11,523 nt of DNA. Source: Halobacteriales archaeon (GTDB taxonomy: Archaea; Thermoplasmatota; E2; JACPAO01; JAHFTW01). The stretch lies in contig JAIVGU010000002.1 of the NCBI GenBank assembly GCA_020201445.1, positions 1-11,523 of the forward strand, in the 5' to 3' direction. Below, one piece after another: positions 8,059 to 11,523 of this stretch. A program made the translations under genes and the position numbers. The notes beneath the pieces are model-generated. The model made no database searches, was not told the DNA's origin, and was given only the letters and a program-made list of their open reading frames with translations. How positions within the stretch are numbered: the first letter of the stretch is position 1; every line of letters starts with the position of its first letter.

Positions 8059-8751
8059 CTACTTCGTCCCCGGGAGGGCCTGCACCAGCAGGGCGATGCC
8101 GACGAGGCCAAGGATGTCGCCAATGCCGCTGCGGCCCATGCCGGGCTGGTGGGCGAGGTAGAACAGGAAGTGCCCCACGAAGAAGAGCAGGAACCCGAGG
8201 GCGACCTGGACCGCGCCGACGCTGCGCCGCTCGACGTGGTTGATGAGGGCGCGGCACGCCAGGTAGAGGGTCAGGCCGGCCTCCAGCGCCAGCATGAGCG
8301 GCACGAGGGTCCCCACCAGGGCGAAGGGCGAGAGCGCCAGGGCGGGGGCGACGGTGGCGGCGTCGGGGCGGCGGCGGTGCCCGAAGGCCCACACGGCGAC
8401 GACGAGGCTGGCGAGCATGAAGGCGTGCGCCCCGGCGAACAGGATGTTGACCCGCTCAGCGCCCTCGGGCCGCAGGAAGGGGCGGTCGAAGCCGGGCGGG
8501 GGGCGCGTGCCGTTGAAGCGGATGCCGGCGGCGCCGTCGAAGCCGGCTGGGGGCCCCGACGCGACGCCGGCCTGCCAAAGGGCCTGGAGGACCATGGCGG
8601 CGGCGAACAGGGAGAAGAACCAGGCGAGGGCGGTCAGGCGGCGGTCGCTGGCGAAGCGCTGCAGGCGGACGCAGCGCACGGCCCCGTAGACGGCGGCGCC
8701 TGCGGCGGCGAGCTGCACCAGTGCGCCGGCAATCTGGGACCCGTCAGGCAC
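8059..8751 (-). CDS. Polytopic membrane protein of unknown function
   Basis: 230 residues with about six or seven hydrophobic helices: roughly 7-27, 40-63, 103-124, 133-152, 153-170, 179-198 and 208-226. A loop at about 64-102 (Gly/Pro/Arg-rich) joins helices two and three. No catalytic motif is recognised. The layout loosely recalls sensor membrane domains that precede signalling modules, but no such module is attached; instead a winged-helix gene follows 1 nt later. GTG 8751 is chosen as start because a TATA box is centred about 25 nt upstream, which would place the transcription start at the start codon (leaderless mRNA). An ATG at 8761 is out of frame. Confidence 0.82.
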   Translation of the reverse strand: MPDGSQIAGALVQLAAAGAAVYGAVRCVRLQRFASDRRLTALAWFFSLFAAAMVLQALWQAGVASGPPAGFDGAAGIRFNGTRPPPGFDRPFLRPEGAERVNILFAGAHAFMLASLVVAVWAFGHRRRPDAATVAPALALSPFALVGTLVPLMLALEAGLTLYLACRALINHVERRSVGAVQVALGFLLFFVGHFLFYLAHQPGMGRSGIGDILGLVGIALLVQALPGTK

Positions 8752-8772
8752 GGCTCTCCATGCAGGGGGCCG

Positions 8773-8780
8773 TATATTTA
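8773..8780 (-). promoter_or_regulatory. TATA box of the membrane-protein/regulator unit
   Basis: The minus strand reads TAAATATA, an AT island in GC-rich sequence, centred about 25 nt upstream of the GTG at 8751. This is the archaeal TATA-to-start spacing and predicts a leaderless transcript. Read on the plus strand it gives TATATTTA, so weak divergent initiation cannot be excluded. Confidence 0.7.
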
Positions 8781-8834
8781 CGGGTCATGGAGGAATCTTC
8801 CATGCCCTGCGCGCAGGAGCCAAGGCTGGAGAGG

Positions 8835-8863
8835 TTGGGGGCCGAAGCCCGATTGGAACCCCC
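8835..8863. repeat. Short intergenic repeat, copy 1
   Basis: First of two copies of a 28-29 bp unit (TTGGGGG, CCGAAGCCCGATTG, GAAcCCC). On the minus strand it contains GGGC-TTCG-GCCC, a stem closed by a UUCG tetraloop, which is exceptionally stable in RNA. CCCCC (8859-8863) can also pair with GGGGG (8868-8872). Confidence 0.65.
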
Positions 8864-8867
8864 GCCC

Positions 8868-8882
8868 GGGGGCTGCGCCCCC
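8868..8882. repeat. Hairpin GGGGGC-TGC-GCCCCC
   Basis: Perfect 6-bp stem with a 3-base loop, directly behind repeat copy 1. It competes with the pairing of CCCCC at 8859-8863, so two folds exclude each other. Confidence 0.5.
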
Positions 8883-8901
8883 AGGCGTCACCCCGCGCGT
8901 C

Positions 8902-8920
8902 GTGGGGCCTGCGGCCCCAC
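8902..8920. repeat. Hairpin GTGGGGCC-TGC-GGCCCCAC
   Basis: Perfect 8-bp stem with the same TGC loop as the hairpin at 8868-8882, 20 bases further on. Paired hairpins like these are common in extragenic palindromic elements and 3' ends. Confidence 0.55.
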
Positions 8921-8939
8921 ATAGCCGCCGCTGCTCCAG

Positions 8940-8968
8940 TTGGGGGGCCGAAGCCCGATTGAATCCCC
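8940..8968. repeat. Short intergenic repeat, copy 2
   Basis: Second copy, 105 bases from the first and in the same orientation. It differs by one extra G in the G-run, one G missing after GATTG and a T for C before CCCC. The UUCG-tetraloop core on the minus strand is unchanged. CCCC (8965-8968) can pair with GGGG (8977-8980), as in copy 1. Confidence 0.65.
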
Positions 8969-8988
8969 ACCGCGGCGGGGAAGCGAGC

Positions 8989-9017
8989 GGTCCGAAAAAA
9001 GGGGAGCCGCACGGACC
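8989..9017 (-). terminator. Terminator candidate behind the 92-residue protein gene
   Basis: The minus strand has six T residues (9000 to 8995) about 64 nt after the stop at 9064. They lie inside an inverted repeat, GGTCCG (8989-8994) with CGGACC (9012-9017). A T-run in GC-rich DNA is a plausible archaeal terminator. Confidence 0.45.
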
Positions 9018-9063
9018 GGAGTTCATCCCGGCATCCTTGGGAAGCCGTCCCGGGACTTGAGCT

Positions 9064-9342
9064 TTAGGACGCGGCGCCGAGCAGGCCCTCGAGGCCGCGC
9101 GGGACCTTGTTCTTCTTGAGCGCCTCGCGCACGCCCTTCAGGTCGGGGCCGGCCTGGAAGAAGCGCTTCGGGCTCTGGTAGTCGAGCGCGCCGGCGCGCC
9201 GGAGGTAGCCGTCGAGGTGGGGAATCTTCTGCTGCTCCACGTAGGCGGTCATCTCCTTGAGGGGGATGGTGCCCTGGGCGAAGCGCTCCTCCAGCTCGTT
9301 GAGGATCTTGACGAGGCGCTTGGCGAGCTCCGGGTCTGCCAT
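9064..9342 (-). CDS. Small hypothetical protein, 92 aa
   Basis: I do not recognise this protein. It starts at ATG 9342 and is soluble, charged and probably mostly helical. An acidic and basic first helix (ADPELAKRLVKILNELEERFAQG) is followed by PLKEMTAYVEQQKIPHLDGYLRRAG and a Lys-rich C-terminal part (GVREALKKNKVPRGLEGLLG). There is no signal peptide, membrane segment or cysteine. A frame extension upstream would run through the promoter island and is rejected. The AT-rich stretch 9366-9380 ends about 25 nt before the ATG, so a leaderless or near-leaderless transcript is likely. It is divergent from the large CARDB-type gene and shares its promoter region. Confidence 0.75.
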   Translation of the reverse strand: MADPELAKRLVKILNELEERFAQGTIPLKEMTAYVEQQKIPHLDGYLRRAGALDYQSPKRFFQAGPDLKGVREALKKNKVPRGLEGLLGAAS

Positions 9343-9365
9343 GTTGAGGGGGCAAGACGGGGGAC

Positions 9366-9380
9366 TTTTAATATTTATAT
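9366..9380. promoter_or_regulatory. Shared AT island: divergent TATA boxes
   Basis: Fifteen consecutive A/T bases lie in GC-rich DNA between two divergent genes. The minus strand offers TATTAAAA (9373 to 9366), centred about 27 nt from ATG 9342. The plus strand offers TTTATAT (9374-9380), predicting initiation near 9403 and a leader of about 28 nt before ATG 9431. The two boxes abut, so their factors may compete. Confidence 0.7.
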
Positions 9381-9430
9381 CCCTGTGCGCGTGCGGCCAG
9401 AGTCCCTCCGGGCCTCCGGCCTGGGATGCG

Positions 9431-11221
9431 ATGCGCCGGGCCACCTTCCTCATGGTCCTCCTGCTGGCGGTGAGCCTGGGCCCCCCCGCGTCCGCCGCCC
9501 TCGTGCGAACCGTCGTCCTCGCCACCGACCCGGCGGGGGACCAGGCCGTCGTCGGGCCGCAGGTGCCGCCCAACCCCGCCGCGCCCGCCCCGACCTACCG
9601 CAACGTCGACATCACGGCGGTCCTGGCCAGCCAGGCGACCGACGTCCAGCCGACCTCGGTCAACCTCTTCGTCAACTTCTCCGCCCCGCCCACCGCGCGC
9701 CAGAAGGTTGTCTTCGAGTTCGCGCTCGACCGCGGCCCCGACAGCGCGCCGTCCAGCACGGCCCGCAGCGCCACCAAGACCGTCACCGTCACGGGCACCA
9801 CCGTCAGCGGCGCGGACGGGGCGACCGCCAGCGGGCAGGGCAGCCAACTGGTCCTCACGCTCCCCTACGCGAGCATCGGCGCCTCCCCGGGCGACGTCCT
9901 GAGCCAGCTCTCGGTCACCGCCAGCGACGCGGACGGCGGCCCCACCGGCGGCGGCCCCCTGCCCGACACGGTGGCGACGGACGACTCCTCCGGCTCGGAC
10001 CGCGCCCCCGACGGCGGCGGGGCGGCCCCCTTCACCCTCCAGCCGCCGCCCTTCCGCAGCGACCTCTCCGCCGCCGTGGTGGGGGGCGAGATCCAGGAGA
10101 GCAACGGCACGCGCAGCTTCACCGGCGGCGCGGTGGCGACGCGGGACGGCAACGCGACGGTCCGCTTCGACGTGCGGGTGGCGAACCACGCCCGCTCCGC
10201 CGACCTGGTGCGCCTCGCCGCCCCCGGCGCCTCGCCCCGGCTGCAGTTCACCCTCCCCGACGCCGCGCGCGTCGAGGCCGGCGGCAACGCCACGCTGCCC
10301 GTCACCGTCCGCCTGCGGGGCGCGGCCCCCGGCACGCTCTCGCCGTCGTTCGAGGTGGCGGGCTCGGCCGGCGGCGACACCGAGTTCGCCACCATCGTCG
10401 TGCAGCCCCCGCCGCCCCCCGGCCACCGCGCCATCCCGGCGGCGCTCGGCTTCCTCACGCCCCTGGCCACCGGCATCGGGCTCGACGGGCCGCTGGGCGA
10501 CTACGCGGAGCTGGCCCTCCTGCTGGTCTTTGTCCTCCTGGCCGTCGTGCTGGTGTTCCTGGCGCTCTCGGCGACGCAGACGCCCTGGATCCGCCTCGAG
10601 GTGCAGCCCCGCCGCGTCCTGGCCGCCCCCGGCGGCGTGGCCGAGTTCCGCATCCGCCTCGACAAGGCCCGCCGCGGGGTGGCGTCCGCCAAGGCCGTGC
10701 TGCGCCGCGCCGCCTGGAACTCCGCCTTCCGCTTCCGCGGCCCCACGCCGGACGTCGGGACGGTCCAGCTCGACCCCGCCAACCCGGCCGAGGGCATCCT
10801 GCGCGTCGAGGTGCCGCCGGGGACGCCGAGCCTGGAGCGCGAGACGGTGGAGTTCGACATCGTGCCGCTCTCCGCCGACGGGGCCGAGATGCCCCGCCAC
10901 CGCGCGCACGGCCACGTCACCGTCCAGGCGCTCCAGCCCGCCGGCACCGACCCCCGCGTCCCCAAGGCGCGCGACATCCAGCTCGCCGCGGTGCGCCACG
11001 AGCCGCCCGACCCGCTGCCCGGCGGCACCGTCACCACGACGGCCACCATCCACAACGACGGCAGCATCCCCGCCGTGCTGCGCCTCGTCCTGCTGCTGGA
11101 CGGCAAGCCGGTGGTGGAGGAGCGCGTCGAGGTGGCCGCGCGCTCGACCCGCGAGGTCGGGCTGCCGTGGACGGCGGGCGCGGGCAAGAACCAGGTGAAG
11201 GTGCAGGTGTTCCTGGCGTAG
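9431..11221 (+). CDS. Exported, membrane-anchored Ig/CARDB-domain protein
   Basis: 596 residues. MRRATFLMVLLLAVSLGPPASA is a textbook Sec signal peptide (cleavage near 22/23) and fixes the start at ATG 9431. Residues about 30-190 form a beta-rich domain opening with ATDPAGDQ and a NVDITAVLASQ strand, followed by an Asp/Ser/Gly-rich linker. A second beta region spans about 210-340. A single transmembrane helix lies at about 358-380 (ELALLLVFVLLAVVLVFLAL). After it come an Ig-like segment and, from about 524, a CARDB-like domain (GGTVTTTATIHNDGSIPAVLRL, ending VKVQVFLA), typical of archaeal cell-surface proteins. By the positive-inside rule (WIRLEVQPRR after the helix) the C-terminal 215 residues would be cytoplasmic, odd for CARDB. 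Function is unknown; an envelope or adhesion role is a guess. It is divergent from the gene at 9064-9342. Confidence 0.85.
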   Translation: MRRATFLMVLLLAVSLGPPASAALVRTVVLATDPAGDQAVVGPQVPPNPAAPAPTYRNVDITAVLASQATDVQPTSVNLFVNFSAPPTARQKVVFEFALDRGPDSAPSSTARSATKTVTVTGTTVSGADGATASGQGSQLVLTLPYASIGASPGDVLSQLSVTASDADGGPTGGGPLPDTVATDDSSGSDRAPDGGGAAPFTLQPPPFRSDLSAAVVGGEIQESNGTRSFTGGAVATRDGNATVRFDVRVANHARSADLVRLAAPGASPRLQFTLPDAARVEAGGNATLPVTVRLRGAAPGTLSPSFEVAGSAGGDTEFATIVVQPPPPPGHRAIPAALGFLTPLATGIGLDGPLGDYAELALLLVFVLLAVVLVFLALSATQTPWIRLEVQPRRVLAAPGGVAEFRIRLDKARRGVASAKAVLRRAAWNSAFRFRGPTPDVGTVQLDPANPAEGILRVEVPPGTPSLERETVEFDIVPLSADGAEMPRHRAHGHVTVQALQPAGTDPRVPKARDIQLAAVRHEPPDPLPGGTVTTTATIHNDGSIPAVLRLVLLLDGKPVVEERVEVAARSTREVGLPWTAGAGKNQVKVQVFLA

Positions 11222-11253
11222 GCACATTCACCGCAAAACTTGGGCCCCATGCA

Positions 11254-11270
11254 CTGACTTTTTATGTCAG
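11254..11270. repeat. Short inverted repeat with T5 loop at a composition border
   Basis: CTGAC (11254-11258) and GTCAG (11266-11270) flank TTTTTAT, about 33 bases after the stop of the CARDB gene. The T-run could serve as a terminator for that gene. The right arm overlaps the ATG of the next gene at 11264. Confidence 0.4.
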
Positions 11271-11523
11271 ATGACATCCATTGGCATGTGACGCAGGTCA
11301 AGAAGTGGAGAACCTACCACGATGACCTGGAAACGTTCCTCGATTGGGAGGTGCACCGTGAAGGCGCAGACATCGTGTTCTTCAAAATCAACCTCTGCAC
11401 AACCCTTGCCGAAGAAGTCGTGCAAGTCTGCCGCTACGACACATGTCATGGGTTCTTGCACGTCCATCGGTATTGGTTGCCCCTGGAGCAGCAAACCAGG
11501 GACCTCGAAGACCCCGGCAAACC
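11264..11523 (+). CDS. Start of a small, possibly transferred gene (DUF7718-like), truncated at window edge
   Basis: The frame opens at ATG 11264 and runs to the window end without a stop (86 codons visible). The segment EEVVQVCRYDTCHGFLHVHRYW resembles the RYDxxHGxxHrD signature of small archaeal proteins that I recall as DUF7718. These often sit alone near mobile DNA, and their function is unknown. This family match is from memory. The stretch 11222-11523 is about 54% GC by my count, far below the rest of the window, which suggests recent acquisition. The opposite-strand frame 11267-11494 is probably its shadow: it has no family-like motif, while the plus frame does. The start could also be further left or at a later Met. 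Confidence 0.6.
   Translation, partial: MSDDIHWHVTQVKKWRTYHDDLETFLDWEVHREGADIVFFKINLCTTLAEEVVQVCRYDTCHGFLHVHRYWLPLEQQTRDLEDPGK

Larger units (their letters stand above)
8752..9063. other. Gene-free stretch with promoter, repeats and hairpins
   Basis: 312 bases without a convincing gene. It holds the membrane-protein promoter (8773-8780), two copies of a short repeat, two GC-rich hairpins, a T6 terminator candidate for the gene at 9064, and the 10-bp palindrome GTCCCGGGAC (9047-9056). Short open frames across it look like composition effects. Confidence 0.6.

Noticed and set aside
9368..11227. 619-codon minus-strand frame opposite the CARDB gene
   Set aside because: Antisense shadow; the plus strand has a signal peptide, a membrane helix and a CARDB-like end.
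11267..11494. 75-codon minus-strand frame at the right edge
   Set aside because: The plus frame over the same bases has the RYDxxHGxxH-type motif and stays open to the edge. The minus frame has no recognised feature.

Overview
This window is very GC-rich (about 70% or more by eye) and reads as archaeal. It encodes the archaeal forms of ribosomal protein uS2 and RNA polymerase subunit Rpo6 (RpoK). It also has archaeal TATA boxes about 25 nt upstream of start codons, two of which predict leaderless mRNAs, and an archaeal-style single winged-helix regulator. A high-GC euryarchaeal lineage, perhaps Thermoplasmatota, fits, but that placement is inference. Coding strands show the usual high-GC signature, which leaves long meaningless open frames antisense to every real gene.

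Layout. At 2-904 (+) is the 3' part of a secreted protein resembling the plant EXORDIUM/PHI-1 family. It converges on a minus-strand series: a class I aminotransferase (971-2137) preceded by a cysteine-rich secreted protein of unknown function (2204-3502). The boundary of the convergent genes holds a 10-bp-stem hairpin. Next, still on the minus strand, is a probable operon read right to left: rpoK (6690-6496), rpsB (6499-5849, 4-bp overlap) and hppA (5796-3658, a K+-independent membrane H+-pyrophosphatase). It is driven by a clear TATA box at 6748-6755 and ends in a pyrimidine-rich tract with T8. Upstream lies a VOC-fold (glyoxalase-like) protein with a 46-residue basic, histone-H1-like N-terminal tail (6963-7457, minus). 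A possible small CxxC protein on the plus strand (6820-7092) overlaps its 3' end.

A gene-free stretch at 7458-7778 is densely packed with inverted repeats: a possible three-way junction plus two strong hairpins. It follows a two-gene unit, a six- or seven-helix membrane protein (8059-8751) and a winged-helix regulator (7779-8057) one base apart, with a leaderless-type promoter. A second gene-free stretch (8752-9063) carries two copies of a roughly 29-bp repeat containing a UUCG-tetraloop hairpin, further hairpins and a T6 terminator candidate. At 9343-9430 one AT-rich promoter island separates a divergent pair: a 92-residue unknown protein (minus) and a 596-residue secreted or membrane-anchored Ig/CARDB-type protein (plus). 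The last 300 bases drop to about 54% GC and hold the start of a probable transferred gene.

The only obvious functional grouping is information processing plus energy conservation (rpoK-rpsB-hppA). The rest is a mosaic of surface proteins and small regulators. The less ordinary signals are the two structured intergenic regions, the basic-tailed VOC protein, the membrane-protein/regulator pair, and the composition break at the right edge.
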